From NCBI GenBank assembly GCA_002083405.1, contig LVWT01000054.1, positions 1 through 64,000 on the forward strand: 64,000 nucleotides of DNA. The letters are read 5' to 3'. Numbering within the stretch: position 1 is the stretch's first letter; every line of letters begins with the position of its first letter. A model generated the notes under the pieces. It had not been told where the DNA came from. It saw only the letters and a program-made list of their open reading frames with translations, and made no database searches. A program made the position numbers and the translations under genes. Source of the DNA: Nitrospira sp. SG-bin2. Lineage in GTDB: Bacteria > Nitrospirota > Nitrospiria > Nitrospirales > Nitrospiraceae. This document shows positions 26,900 to 35,655 of the stretch, piece after piece.

Positions 26900-27274
26900 A
26901 TGGCAAGTCGTCTCAATGAAATGGAACCACCAGTACGATTGGATCGTGACGCATCGTCCTCCAATCGTCGCCAGGAAGCGCGGGTCGAGGATCGTCATTG
27001 GTACACCTACGAGATATATGAATCGCGCCTTGATGGGGCCGAAGCAGTTGTGGAAGGCAGGTTGTTCAGCCTGAATCGAAGCGCGCACGGCATCCTTCTC
27101 TTGATGAGAGAATCGCCGCATGCCCGGCAATTGATCGTTTTGTACAATCCTCGACTTGGATGGCATCGGTCTACGATGGTGTATGAAGTATGTTGGGTAC
27201 GGGCATTGTCGACCGACTCCGATGGCGACCAGTTTCTGGTCGGGTGCCGGCTCACCACGGCCATGTCACGATAG
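26900..27274 (+). CDS. PilZ-like domain protein (paralogue A)
   Basis: A 124-residue protein from ATG 26900, which has AGGAAACT before it. It carries RQEARVEDR, resembling the RxxxR of PilZ domains, and [13 protein letters not shown], matching the N-x-S-x-x-G half of the c-di-GMP site. It ends DQFLVGCRL. The protein at 29506-29943 is a clear paralogue. PilZ proteins bind c-di-GMP and change partner activity; here the binding residues are plausible but not proven. It is flanked by tag and by a tag remnant, so it may have entered with that duplication. Confidence 0.65.
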
Positions 27275-27284
27275 CTTTTCCTCC

Positions 27285-27461
27285 TTTCCAGCCACTAACC
27301 CTATAAGCGATACGTTATCAAAGGACCTCAAGCGGCGGAGGTTTCGGTTCGTCGGCAGCACGATTATCTACGCCTATATGCAGGCGGTGGGTCTGGTGAA
27401 CGATCATACGAGAACGTGTTTTCTCAGTAAAAGACCGTTCAGAGATAGCACTTGTTTGTAA
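27285..27461 (+). pseudogene. 3' remnant of a second tag gene
   Basis: This frame repeats the end of Tag: ATNPISDTLSKDLKRR, FRFVGSTIIYAYMQAVGL, and NDHTRTCF, then a short foreign tail and TAA at 27459-27461. It aligns with 26571-26710 of tag with about 25 mismatches in 138 bases, most at third codon positions. The first 150 codons of the gene are missing. The silent-site pattern suggests it diverged as a working gene before being truncated. It is not likely to be translated, since no start codon and ribosome site precede it. Confidence 0.8.
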
Positions 27462-27557
27462 GCATTTTTAAGTGGTTGGAGGCGGCTGACGGTCTGGGGA
27501 CGCTTGAGGGCACACCATGAATGTGATCTATCACCGGCAAGGCGGGTTATGGATCAG

Positions 27558-27746
27558 TCAGACTCTCTCATCGTTTGGACTTGGCCATACTGCGAGTGTG
27601 ACCCCCACGACCAAGTAGACGACAGCTCCAATAACCGCACTCATGTTGAGGTCATACCACGTGTTCATCCCAAGGTACAGCTCGTTGAACACGAGCGCCA
27701 GCATCAACATCACGAATCCAACCCAATTGGGTCCGCTTGCAAACAT
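27558..27746 (-). CDS. Small two-helix membrane protein, unknown
   Basis: A 62-residue protein with AAAGGAG eight bases before the ATG at 27746, a strong ribosome site. Two hydrophobic helices (about 8-27 and 36-54) are joined by NTWYDLN. The C-terminus is short and charged (SPNDERV). It has no recognised family. It is transcribed opposite to its neighbours on both sides and diverges from the monooxygenase gene. Confidence 0.6.
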   Translation of the reverse strand: MFASGPNWVGFVMLMLALVFNELYLGMNTWYDLNMSAVIGAVVYLVVGVTLAVWPSPNDERV

Positions 27747-27951
27747 GGATTGTCTCCTTTCATTGATGGCCTTCGCCTGGTGAATGGTGGTGATTTCTTA
27801 CATGGACCTCCCTTCTAAAGAGGGAAAATTTTACGCCCAGTCGGCCGATAAAATCTAGAGCCATGTGGAGACTCCTCCCCTGTCAGCGGAAGTGGGGGTA
27901 GCATGTGATAGCGTACAGGCAGGATCGCATTTCTCTGACCGTTCCATCGCT

Positions 27952-29163
27952 ATGACAAAAACGGTTCAAGTTTGTATCGCAGGCGGGGGGCCCGCCGGCA
28001 TGATGCTGGGCCTTCTCTTGGCTCGCGCCGGAGTCCCGGTGCTGGTGCTTGAGAAACACGCCGACTTCCTCCGCGACTTTCGCGGAGACACGCTCCACCC
28101 TTCGACATTGGAGATCATGCATGAGCTGGGGGTGCTTGAACGATTCCTCCGGCTGCCGCATCAGACAGTCTCTCGCATCAACGGATGGTTCGGAGAGCTG
28201 GAGTTCACGGTGGCGGACTTTTCGTACCTGCCGACGCAGTGCCGCTATGTCGCCTTCATGCCGCAGTGGGATTTTCTCAACTTTCTCGCCGAAGCGGGAA
28301 GCCGGTATCCCGATTTTCAGGTTCGAATGAATGCGGAGGTGACGGATCTGATTGAAGAGAGCGGTTTGGTCGTTGGGCTTCGCGCAGTGACACCGGACGG
28401 GCCGTTGGAGGTCCGGAGCGCGCTGGTCGTGGGGGCCGATGGCCGGCATTCGGTCGTCCGCGCGAAGGCGGGGCTGTGCGTAGAAGAATTCGGCGCGCCT
28501 ATGGATGTCTTATGGTTCCGGCTTTCGCGCAGACCACACGATCCGATCGATCCGATGGGCCGGTTCGATATCGGTCGAATTTTCATCATGTTGAACCGGG
28601 GTGAGTACTGGCAATGCGGCTTCGTGATCGCCAAGGGGTCGCTGAGCGAGGTTCATGCCAAGGGACTGGAGGCTTTTCGAGACAGTGTCGCTGCTTTGGC
28701 GCCCTTTGCCGCCGACCGGGTCCATGAACTGCGAGAGTGGGACCTGATCAAACTCTTGACCGTGCAGATCGATCGATTGCAACGGTGGTATCGGCCGGGT
28801 TTGCTCTGTATCGGCGATGCCGCTCATGCCATGTCACCGGTCGCCGGGGTAGGAATTAATTTGGCGATTCAGGATGCTGTGGCAACTGCAAATCTGCTGA
28901 CCAGCGCGCTACGCGACAACCGATTGACGGTTGAGGATTTGCATCGCGTACAGGCCCGGCGGGCCTGGCCCACCAAGATGACACAGCGAGTGCAGCTCAT
29001 GATTCAAAACCGTGTCATCACGCCTGTGCTTGCCACGTCGGTCCGGTTGCAACCTCCGGTTCCGGTCCGATTGATCGCTCGCTTCCCGTTTCTCCAACGG
29101 TTTCCGGCTAGGCTGATCGGTCTGGGATTCCGGCCCGAACACATACGAACCCCTGCTGTCTGA
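27952..29163 (+). CDS. Class A FAD-dependent monooxygenase/oxidoreductase
   Basis: A 403-residue flavoprotein of the PHBH/UbiH fold. It has the dinucleotide motif AGGGPAGMMLG, the FAD/NAD(P) motif region GADGRHSVVRAKAG, and the second FAD motif CIGDAAHAMSPVAGVG. The central sheet segments (FDIGRIFIMLNRGEYWQCGF) bind substrate. Such enzymes hydroxylate aromatic or quinone substrates; a UbiH-like role or detoxification are both possible. ATG 27952 is picked because the sequence before MTKTVQ is not conserved-looking. It stands alone, with no aromatic degradation genes nearby. Confidence 0.88.
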   Translation: MTKTVQVCIAGGGPAGMMLGLLLARAGVPVLVLEKHADFLRDFRGDTLHPSTLEIMHELGVLERFLRLPHQTVSRINGWFGELEFTVADFSYLPTQCRYVAFMPQWDFLNFLAEAGSRYPDFQVRMNAEVTDLIEESGLVVGLRAVTPDGPLEVRSALVVGADGRHSVVRAKAGLCVEEFGAPMDVLWFRLSRRPHDPIDPMGRFDIGRIFIMLNRGEYWQCGFVIAKGSLSEVHAKGLEAFRDSVAALAPFAADRVHELREWDLIKLLTVQIDRLQRWYRPGLLCIGDAAHAMSPVAGVGINLAIQDAVATANLLTSALRDNRLTVEDLHRVQARRAWPTKMTQRVQLMIQNRVITPVLATSVRLQPPVPVRLIARFPFLQRFPARLIGLGFRPEHIRTPAV

Positions 29164-29505
29164 CTCCGTGCGGCAGCCGGTCTTTTTATTCGGTTCATGA
29201 CGTTGTTTCACAGGGTGTGGTGAAGGCTGCACCATTCTTTTTGTAGGCCGACCAGTACAAATGGAAATAGGCTTGTAAATCATATTGATAGGACATGTCT
29301 GGTGATGGAAATGTAGTCATGTCCCTTCATGGTGGCGTGACGGGACTACTTGATCTGAACGAGATTTCAAAGAAATCATCAGAAATTCCGTGCATGGCAG
29401 GGTGGACTATTCCAACGGTACGGCACTTGCTCATCTGTTGGGTAACCTGTATTGTATACATTAAGGGATGTACTTCAGTCGCTGTCTTGATGGGAGGTTG
29501 GCCCC
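29164..29505 (+). other. Intergenic region, no gene seen
   Basis: No convincing reading frame is present. A weak promoter-like pair, TTGCTC (29427-29432) and TATTGT (29450-29455) spaced by 17 bases, lies about 50 bp before the PilZ-like gene and could serve it. A GTATAC palindrome follows. Nothing else stands out. Confidence 0.4.
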
Positions 29506-29943
29506 ATGAGGATTGGAACTCGCGAGGTTATTCATACATCCCACTCCTATGTTGCGGAGTATGTGCAAGCCGGACTTCGGCTGGGGATGTCGAGTGGGCC
29601 TGTCACCACTCCGTTTCCAACTCGTCGGCGGGAAGAACGAATCGCGGAGCAGAGAGTCTGCACGTATGAGTTCTGCGAAGCGATCGATGAGGCGGGGGTG
29701 ACGATCCAGCAGGGGGAAGCCTATAGCCTGAATAGAAGCCCGCACGGCATTCTCTTATTCATGGGCTCGTTGCCCCACAGGCAACAGCTTCTCGAAGTTC
29801 ATGTTCCCGAATCCAATTGGCGCCGGTCGTTGAATCTGTACGAAGTGCAATGGACGAAGCCTGTGCCTGTGGAGTCCCGCGGGGAACTCTTTCTCGTAGG
29901 ATGCCGGCTGATGTTTGGACCTTCCCGATACTGGGCTTTCTAG
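29506..29943 (+). CDS. PilZ-like domain protein (paralogue B)
   Basis: A 145-residue protein with GGGAGG about eight bases before ATG 29506. Residues 40-140 match paralogue A (26900-27274): RREERIAEQR (RxxxR-like), YSLNRSPHGILLFM (N-x-S-x-x-G), LYEVQWTKPV and LFLVGCRLMFGP. The N-terminal 40 residues are extra. It probably binds c-di-GMP, or is a descendant that lost the ability. It is followed immediately by an inverted-repeat element beginning at the stop codon. Confidence 0.65.
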   Translation: MRIGTREVIHTSHSYVAEYVQAGLRLGMSSGPVTTPFPTRRREERIAEQRVCTYEFCEAIDEAGVTIQQGEAYSLNRSPHGILLFMGSLPHRQQLLEVHVPESNWRRSLNLYEVQWTKPVPVESRGELFLVGCRLMFGPSRYWAF

Positions 29944-30177
29944 CAGGATGCTGAAAAAGTCCGCCAGCGGCGTTCTCGCATCGCTCAGAGGCTCAAGATC
30001 ATGAGTCCAGTAGAGGCAAGAAACCTAACCGCTCGCATCTGATCGAAGCGAGCGGTTCAAGCGAAGCTTGGTATGTACCTCCTCGCCTCTTCGCTCGCTG
30101 CGGCCGCCCCGTGGCATGGCGCGTCTTGGCGCGCCGGGGTTGGGTGGGTGAGACCAGTGGCCATTTTGAGCATCCTG
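29944..30177. repeat. MITE-like element with 14-bp terminal inverted repeats
   Basis: The left end reads CAGGATGCTGAAAA (29944-29957) and the right end TTTTGAGCATCCTG (30164-30177), whose reverse complement differs from the left end at one base. The 234-bp interior has no coding capacity but holds a perfect 10-bp hairpin, AACCGCTCGC (30027-30036) with GCGAGCGGTT (30048-30057). The layout fits a small non-autonomous mobile element or an extragenic repeat. It begins right at the end of the PilZ-like gene. Target-site duplications are not evident. Confidence 0.65.
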
Positions 30178-30522
30178 ATGCGATTGGGTCTTGAGCGTCA
30201 TCTGTAAGATGGCAGCGATTGTTTCCGCAACCTTCTAGGCCGCATGTCGGTGTTGACCAGGGCCATCGCGTCCGACGCCGTCCACTGATACCCGACGTTC
30301 CCTTCCTTCACTCTCGATTTTCCATGCAGGGCCCTTCTCAAATCTGCTTGGTAACAAGGAGGCGTGGAGCCTCTGTCGTCACCATCAACCATCAACCGTG
30401 TGAAGTTGGCCTCGAAAAGGAAACGGAATAGAATGCAAGAATACTTGCGGCCAGATTGGAATCGTAGAAGATAGAGGGCACGTACCGTAGAAGTTCATTT
30501 TACCTAAAGAGGAGGACGTTGT
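30178..30522 (+). other. Intergenic region, no gene seen
   Basis: Short open frames exist on both strands (for example 30219-30431) but have no ribosome site or recognisable protein pattern. The region probably carries the promoter of the charged secreted protein that starts at 30523. No clear -35/-10 pair could be chosen. Confidence 0.35.
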
Positions 30523-30960
30523 ATGTATCGTCTGTCGATTCAATTTTCCGCAATCATGGTGGCGTTGGCCTTCAGCGCTACCACGTTCGCGCAGGTCCCG
30601 GCGTCCGATCCCACCGCGCTGCCCCCAGCCTCTCCGCCTGTGTCTGTTCCTCCGCTTCCGCCGGTGCAGGCTCCGGCTCCTTCATCTGAGGAGATGAAGG
30701 GTGAAGGCGAGAAACGTATGAAGGGCGATCGCCACGGTGACAAGTCACAGCGGAAAGCTGAAAAGGAGCGTCGGAAGGCTGAGCGGAAAGCCGAAAAAGA
30801 GAGCCGGAAGGTCGAGCGGAAGGCGGAGAAGGAGAAACGGAAAGCCGACAAGAAGGATCGGAAGCATGACAAAGACGACGATGATGACGAGGATGATGAG
30901 GACAAGGATGGCGATCATGACAAGAAGGACCGGAAGCGTGGAGGTCAGGGACGTCATTAA
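30523..30960 (+). CDS. Exported, highly charged low-complexity protein
   Basis: A 145-residue protein with a strong AGAGGAGG site before its ATG. Residues 1-23 form a signal peptide ending TTFAQ. A proline-rich stretch follows (SPPVSVPPLPPVQAP), then about 55 residues of Lys/Arg/Glu repeats of the type KAEKERRKAERK, then an acidic run (DDDDDEDDEDKDGD) and a basic end. The middle would form a long charged helix and the acidic part could bind divalent cations. No family is recognised. It is monocistronic, with a good terminator just after it, which argues that it is a real expressed gene. Confidence 0.7.
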   Translation: MYRLSIQFSAIMVALAFSATTFAQVPASDPTALPPASPPVSVPPLPPVQAPAPSSEEMKGEGEKRMKGDRHGDKSQRKAEKERRKAERKAEKESRKVERKAEKEKRKADKKDRKHDKDDDDDEDDEDKDGDHDKKDRKRGGQGRH

Positions 30961-30985
30961 TCGGTGAGCGAGTAATCGCTATGCA

Positions 30986-31026
30986 GCGAGGCTACGGTTC
31001 TCAAGGGCTGTAGCCTCGCGTTTTTG
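30986..31026 (+). terminator. Rho-independent terminator after the charged secreted protein
   Basis: GCGAGGCTAC (30986-30995) pairs perfectly with GTAGCCTCGC (31010-31019) around a 14-base loop, followed at once by GTTTTT. This is the clearest intrinsic terminator in the window. Confidence 0.85.
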
Positions 31027-31091
31027 GTGAAACTGCTCCCATTGCTCCCTGCCTCAAGCCCCGCTAGAATCCGCCCGCCAGTGTTGTGATG

Positions 31092-31341
31092 AGCCCGCAT
31101 TATTCATGAACACTTCTGCTGCAATCGCCGATTCGCTGTTCCGTCTTCGTCGCTCGTATCTCGTGAAGCGTGAAGCGTGAAGCGCAGGATAGAAAGAACG
31201 TTTCTGTGTCGGGTATCTTCGTTTGCGAGATGCGAGATACGCTTCACGATCAACGCGATTCCATGCGATTTCGTCCCTCGACCGTGCTCGGGACCCTGAG
31301 CTTGTCGAATGGGCGACGAACTGTCATGAATAATGTGGGCT
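31092..31341. repeat. Inverted-repeat element, family 2, complete copy
   Basis: The ends AGCCCGCATTATTCATGA (31092-31109) and TCATGAATAATGTGGGCT (31324-31341) are inverted repeats with one mismatch. Inside, CTTCTGCTGCAATCGCCGAT and CGTATCTCGTGAAGC match the second copy at 58262. The heptamer GTGAAGC is repeated three times in tandem (31163-31183), and GCTTCACGA recurs near the right end so the interior can fold on itself. No protein is encoded. The element ends 13 bp before the symporter start. Confidence 0.65.
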
Positions 31342-31354
31342 AGGGCGGAACCGC

Positions 31355-32770
31355 ATGTTGCTAAGTTTTGTCATCCTCTATCTCCTTATCTCTGTCGGCA
31401 TCGGGCTATTTGCCGCGACCCGTGTGCAGAACTCCAAGGATTTTGCCGTGGCCGGGCGAAGTTTGCCCTTGCCCATCGTCACGGCGACGGTCTTTGCGAC
31501 CTGGTTCGGCGCCGAGGCCGTGCTCGGCATCTCGGCGACATTCGTCAAAGAGGGATTGCGCGGCGTCGTTGCCGATCCGTTCGGGTCGAGCATGTGTCTC
31601 ATTCTGGCAGGACTGTTCTTTGCGCCGAAGCTGTACCGCCTGAACATCCTCACGGTAGGGGACTACTACCGGCTACGGTTCGACCGTCGGGTGGAAGTGC
31701 TCTGCACACTCGCCGTCGTCGTGTCCTATTTCGGATGGGTCGCCGCTCAGTTCAAAGTGCTGGGGTTGGTGCTCAATGCCGTGACTGATGGCGCGATCAG
31801 CCAGTCTGTCGGCATCGTGATCGGTGCGGCGATCGTCCTCATTTACACGACCTTCGGCGGCATGTTTTCCGTGGCTATTTTGGATTTCGTCCAGATTTCC
31901 GTGATCATGGGAGGGCTGCTCTACATTTCCTCCGTCGTGAGCGGACTGGCCGGCGGTGTGAATACGGTGATTGAGCATGCGGCCGCCGCCGGCAAGCTGG
32001 ACTTCTTTCCACAGGCCTCACTGACGGCCTGGATTCCATTCATCGGCGCCTGGATGACGATGATGCTGGGATCGATTCCTCAACAGGATGTGTTTCAACG
32101 CATCACCTCGGCGAAGAACGAACGTACGGCGGTGCGCGGGTCGCTGCTCGGCGGGACACTCTACTTCGGATTCTGTTTCGTGCCGATGTTTCTCGCCTAT
32201 GCGGCCACGCTGGTGGATCCGGTGAAGTTCGGCGCCTTGTTGGAGCAGGATTCACAAATGGTGCTGCCGACGCTGATTTTGCAGCATACGCCGATTCTGG
32301 CGCAGGTGGTATTTTTCGGCGCCGTCCTCTCTGCGGTCATGAGTTGCTCGAGCGCGACGTTGTTGGCGCCGTCGGTGACATTGAGCGAAAACGTCATCAG
32401 GCCGATGCTCGGACCGTTGAACGATTCCGAGTTCTTGCGTCTGATGCGGGTTGTGCTGGTCGGGTTTGCCGGGGTGGTATTGGCGATCGCGCTCTGGTCG
32501 GATGCGACGATCTATAAATTGGTGGTGAATACGTATGAAGTGACGCTGGTCGCCGCGTTTGTCCCGCTATTTGCGGGACTCTATTGGAAACACGCCACGA
32601 CGCAAGGCGCCCTATGCTCCATCGCCGCGGGCGTGACCGGCTGGCTCACGATGGAATTGTTCGCCATCCCCGATTCCGTTTGGCCACCCCAACTTATCGG
32701 ATTTGTGATGGCCGGAGCCGGCATGGTCGTGGGATCGCTGTGGCCGTCACGGGTGCGTGTTTTGAAATGA
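31355..32770 (+). CDS. Sodium:solute symporter (SSS) family transporter
   Basis: A 471-residue inner membrane protein with about thirteen helices. It starts MLLSFVILYLLISVGIGLFAA and has the SSS features FAVAGRSLPLP, ATWFGAEAVLGISATF, and GGMFSVAILDFVQ, which is the signature region around helix 6. FFGAVLSAVMSCSSATLLAPS lies at the helix 9 position. The family couples sodium import to uptake of substrates such as proline, acetate or pantothenate; the substrate cannot be read here. The end is followed within 40 bp by the convergent ABC-F gene. The start is just downstream of a family 2 repeat element. Confidence 0.92.
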   Translation: MLLSFVILYLLISVGIGLFAATRVQNSKDFAVAGRSLPLPIVTATVFATWFGAEAVLGISATFVKEGLRGVVADPFGSSMCLILAGLFFAPKLYRLNILTVGDYYRLRFDRRVEVLCTLAVVVSYFGWVAAQFKVLGLVLNAVTDGAISQSVGIVIGAAIVLIYTTFGGMFSVAILDFVQISVIMGGLLYISSVVSGLAGGVNTVIEHAAAAGKLDFFPQASLTAWIPFIGAWMTMMLGSIPQQDVFQRITSAKNERTAVRGSLLGGTLYFGFCFVPMFLAYAATLVDPVKFGALLEQDSQMVLPTLILQHTPILAQVVFFGAVLSAVMSCSSATLLAPSVTLSENVIRPMLGPLNDSEFLRLMRVVLVGFAGVVLAIALWSDATIYKLVVNTYEVTLVAAFVPLFAGLYWKHATTQGALCSIAAGVTGWLTMELFAIPDSVWPPQLIGFVMAGAGMVVGSLWPSRVRVLK

Positions 32771-32806
32771 CCGGCCGGCGCGCGGAGAGGCTGGCCGATG
32801 GCCGGG

Positions 32807-34651
32807 CTACGATTGCGACACGCTGGCAGACCGCGTTTGTTTTTCTTCCAGCTCAGCCCATCGTGCGTAGAGTTGCTCGACGATTGTCTGCGCCGCTTCG
32901 ATCGCGGCATAGCGGGCGCGCAGCGCCTCGGCATCGGCTACAATCGCGGGGTCGTTGGCTGCGGCTTGGCAGGCCGCTACTGTAGCCTCCGCCTTGGCGA
33001 TCTTTTGCTCGATGGTGTCCCATTCCTTTTGCTCTCGGTAGGACAACCCCTTGCGTTTCGGAGTGGGTGCCGTTGTCTCGACATTCGTTCCGGCGGAGCG
33101 GTTTTTCGCCGGCCGGCGAGTGGCCTGTTCATTCCGCGCTTGTGCCGCTTCCCATTGCGCATAGTCGGCGAACCATTCGGCGCAGCCGTTGCCGTCCAAG
33201 GCCAGCAGCATAGTAGAGACGCGATCTAGCAGCCACCGGTCATGGGTGACCAGAACCAGCGCGCCGGGAAACTCCATCAAGCTGTCTTCGAGGACATCCA
33301 GTGTCGGGATATCGAGATCGTTGGTGGGTTCGTCCAGAATCAAGAGGTCGGCCGGCTGGAGCATGAGCCGCGCGATGAGCAAGCGGGCCTGTTCGCCGCC
33401 TGATAAGCGAGAGACCGGAAGATCCAATTGCTCGGGTTTGAATAAAAAGCGTTTGGCCCAGGAGACGAGATGCACCGACCGGTCCTGGTACACCACGGCG
33501 TCGCCATGGGGGGCAAGCGAGCGGCGGAGCGTGGCCTGCTGGTCCAGCGAATCACGGTGCTGCTCGAATGTGACGACGCGAAGTTTGTCCGCGCGCGTGA
33601 TGGTCCCGGTATCCGGCTCGAGCGTCCCGGCCAACAGCTTGAGCACCGTCGTTTTTCCGCTTCCGTTGGGGCCCAAGATTCCCAGCCGCTGGCCAGGCCC
33701 CAGACACAACTCGAGATCGCGGACAATCGGCTTGCCGCCCAACGACATGCCGAGTTCTGTGGCCACAACCAATTGCTTCGAGCGCCGTCCGGACGAGGTG
33801 AAGTCGATTCCCGCCGTTCCCTGTTCCCGCCGCGCTTCGATATCGCTCAATTCGTCGATCAACCGTCCCGCTGAATCGATCCGCGATTTGGCTTTGGTCG
33901 TACGGGCTTTGGGGCCGCGCCGGAGCCATTCGACTTCCCGGCGCACACGATTGGCCAGCGATGCCTGATAGTCGGCCTGGGCCGAGAGGGCTGCGTCGCG
34001 TTGTTCCAGGAAAGCGCTGTAGTTGCCTTTGGCCTCGAAGATGCCGTTGGGGTAGCGGCGATTGATCTCCAACATGCGCGAGGCGACCGACTCAAGAAAG
34101 CGGCGATCATGGCTGACAACGAGAAAGGCCCGTACTTCGCTTTTCAGCAGCGATTCGAGCCAGAGGATGCCTTCGACGTCCAGATGGTTGGTCGGCTCAT
34201 CCATCAACAGCACGTCTGGTCCCGGCAGCAGGGCGCGGGCGATCGCAAGCCGCTTCTTCCATCCGCCGGAGAGCGTGGCCACCGGTTGATCGGTCTTTGG
34301 AAATTCGCCGATGCTGAGCGCTTTGGCGATCCGGTCTCCATGCTCATGAGGGTCGAGGCCGTCATCGATGAGCACCTGCGCGAGAACGTCCTCGATCGTC
34401 TGGGCTTTCGCGAAGACCGGTTCCTGCGGCACATACCCCATACGCGCATGTTTGCGGATTGATCTGGTTCCGGAATCCGGCTCTTCGAGCCCTGCCAAAA
34501 TTTTGAGCAGTGTGGATTTGCCTGACCCGTTGGGGCCTACGAGACCGACCTGATCGTTATCGCTGAGCGTGATCGACAGGCCGCTGAACAGGGGTTTGAC
34601 ACCGAAGCTTTTGTCAATGGATTCGCAACTGAGCAGGACAGTCGGTGGCAT
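32807..34651 (-). CDS. uup: ABC-F family ATPase, Uup-like
   Basis: A 614-residue cytoplasmic protein with two ABC domains and no membrane segment. Walker A motifs are GPNGSGKST (near 40) and GPNGSGKTT (near 330); signature motifs are LSGGWKKR and LSGGEQAR; Walker B are LLMDEPTNHLD and LILDEPTNDLD. The inter-domain linker is charged (ANRVRREVEWLRRGPKAR). A C-terminal coiled-coil tail (KEWDTIEQKIAKAEATVAAC) is typical of Uup. ABC-F proteins bind ribosomes or, for Uup, branched DNA. It is a single gene, convergent with the symporter. Confidence 0.92.
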   Translation of the reverse strand: MPPTVLLSCESIDKSFGVKPLFSGLSITLSDNDQVGLVGPNGSGKSTLLKILAGLEEPDSGTRSIRKHARMGYVPQEPVFAKAQTIEDVLAQVLIDDGLDPHEHGDRIAKALSIGEFPKTDQPVATLSGGWKKRLAIARALLPGPDVLLMDEPTNHLDVEGILWLESLLKSEVRAFLVVSHDRRFLESVASRMLEINRRYPNGIFEAKGNYSAFLEQRDAALSAQADYQASLANRVRREVEWLRRGPKARTTKAKSRIDSAGRLIDELSDIEARREQGTAGIDFTSSGRRSKQLVVATELGMSLGGKPIVRDLELCLGPGQRLGILGPNGSGKTTVLKLLAGTLEPDTGTITRADKLRVVTFEQHRDSLDQQATLRRSLAPHGDAVVYQDRSVHLVSWAKRFLFKPEQLDLPVSRLSGGEQARLLIARLMLQPADLLILDEPTNDLDIPTLDVLEDSLMEFPGALVLVTHDRWLLDRVSTMLLALDGNGCAEWFADYAQWEAAQARNEQATRRPAKNRSAGTNVETTAPTPKRKGLSYREQKEWDTIEQKIAKAEATVAACQAAANDPAIVADAEALRARYAAIEAAQTIVEQLYARWAELEEKQTRSASVSQS

Positions 34652-34920
34652 AGGTATTCTCGGTATTCGGGCGGTAATCCGGGTTATATGGCGATGGGAC
34701 GATCAGAATATCGGAGGGGCCGTCGTGATCGAATCAACGCGTCTTTCGATAAGAGTGTAGCAGGGACGGAGTCGTTGGCGCCAGCCCGCATTCTTCATGG
34801 CCATTCGTGGCGAAGCAGGCAAGCCGGCGGCGTGAGCACTGTGATCGAGCGTGCAGCCGTCGCGGACAGCTGCTGCTCCATGACCGAGCCGTTCTCAGCG
34901 CGTCCTGGCCGCCCGCACGA

Positions 34921-35655
34921 TCATCGAATGTCTGCCTCTGGCCGATGGTGGCCGGCGATGGGATTTGGGGGCGCCATGAGTGCCTGATAGGCTTGGAGCA
35001 CCGTACGGACCGATGAAACCCTGGTACGATGGGGCCTCCTTCCCTTGTCGAGACTCGTTGCCGGTACCAGCACCATGTGGAGACCGGCCTGATAGGCTGC
35101 TGCGACCTTCAACGGCACGTCCCCGACCGGCCCGATCCGACCGTCCGAGGTGACGGTGCCGGAAATGATGCGATGGCGTGGAATCGCCTCCCCCTTCGCC
35201 ATTGCAACGACAGTGAGGCCGACCATCGCGGAGAGACTATCCCCCTCAATGGTGAACCTCGGATAGGGGACCGAGAGTCCGATACTCCAGGAGTCGGTGG
35301 AGAGCCCGAATACCCGAGCCGCGCGCACGATTGCCTGTGCGATGGCGCTTTGGGTCTTTGGTGAGAGACGGCCAGGCCCGTTGAGGAAATGGATATCGAG
35401 ACCTCGGGTGTCTTCCCGCGTCGAGAACAGTACTTGGACCGAGATGACCTCGCCGACAGGGTGCTTCCCTGTCGTCACGCACAACACCGGGACGTACTGC
35501 TCGCGCGGAGTGTCCTGAGCCCTGGCTGTATCGATGAAGGCCGACAGACTGCCAGCAGTCAGCAACAGAGTGGCGCAGCCGGTTATCATGAAAGAGCGGA
35601 GTCTGCGACGAGAGATCTCGCGGCATCGTGTCCATGTGGCGGATGTGTCGGTCAA
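34921..35655 (-). CDS. Exported protein with Lon (S16) protease-type domain
   Basis: Up to 244 residues; the frame opens at TTG 35655 or at ATG 35589. With the longer start the N-terminus has RRRLRSFMITGCATLLLTAG then SLSAFIDTARAQ, a plausible signal peptide. The rest resembles the Lon proteolytic fold: GDSLSAMVGLTVVAMAKGE around the nucleophilic Ser, ISGTVTSDGRIGPVGDVPLK with the Lys partner, and AAYQAGLHMVLVPA. The ATPase domain is absent. Secreted or membrane Lon-like domains exist, but a periplasmic ATP-independent form is uncommon. Whether the Ser-Lys dyad is intact needs structural alignment. Confidence 0.7.
   Translation of the reverse strand: MTDTSATWTRCREISRRRLRSFMITGCATLLLTAGSLSAFIDTARAQDTPREQYVPVLCVTTGKHPVGEVISVQVLFSTREDTRGLDIHFLNGPGRLSPKTQSAIAQAIVRAARVFGLSTDSWSIGLSVPYPRFTIEGDSLSAMVGLTVVAMAKGEAIPRHRIISGTVTSDGRIGPVGDVPLKVAAAYQAGLHMVLVPATSLDKGRRPHRTRVSSVRTVLQAYQALMAPPNPIAGHHRPEADIR

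Noticed and set aside
30523..30960. Lys-rich protein as a histone H1-like nucleoid protein
   Set aside because: The N-terminal signal peptide and the acidic run point to export rather than DNA binding.
31163..31183. Tandem GTGAAGC units as a CRISPR or VNTR
   Set aside because: Units are only 7 bp with no spacers and lie inside a larger inverted-repeat element.
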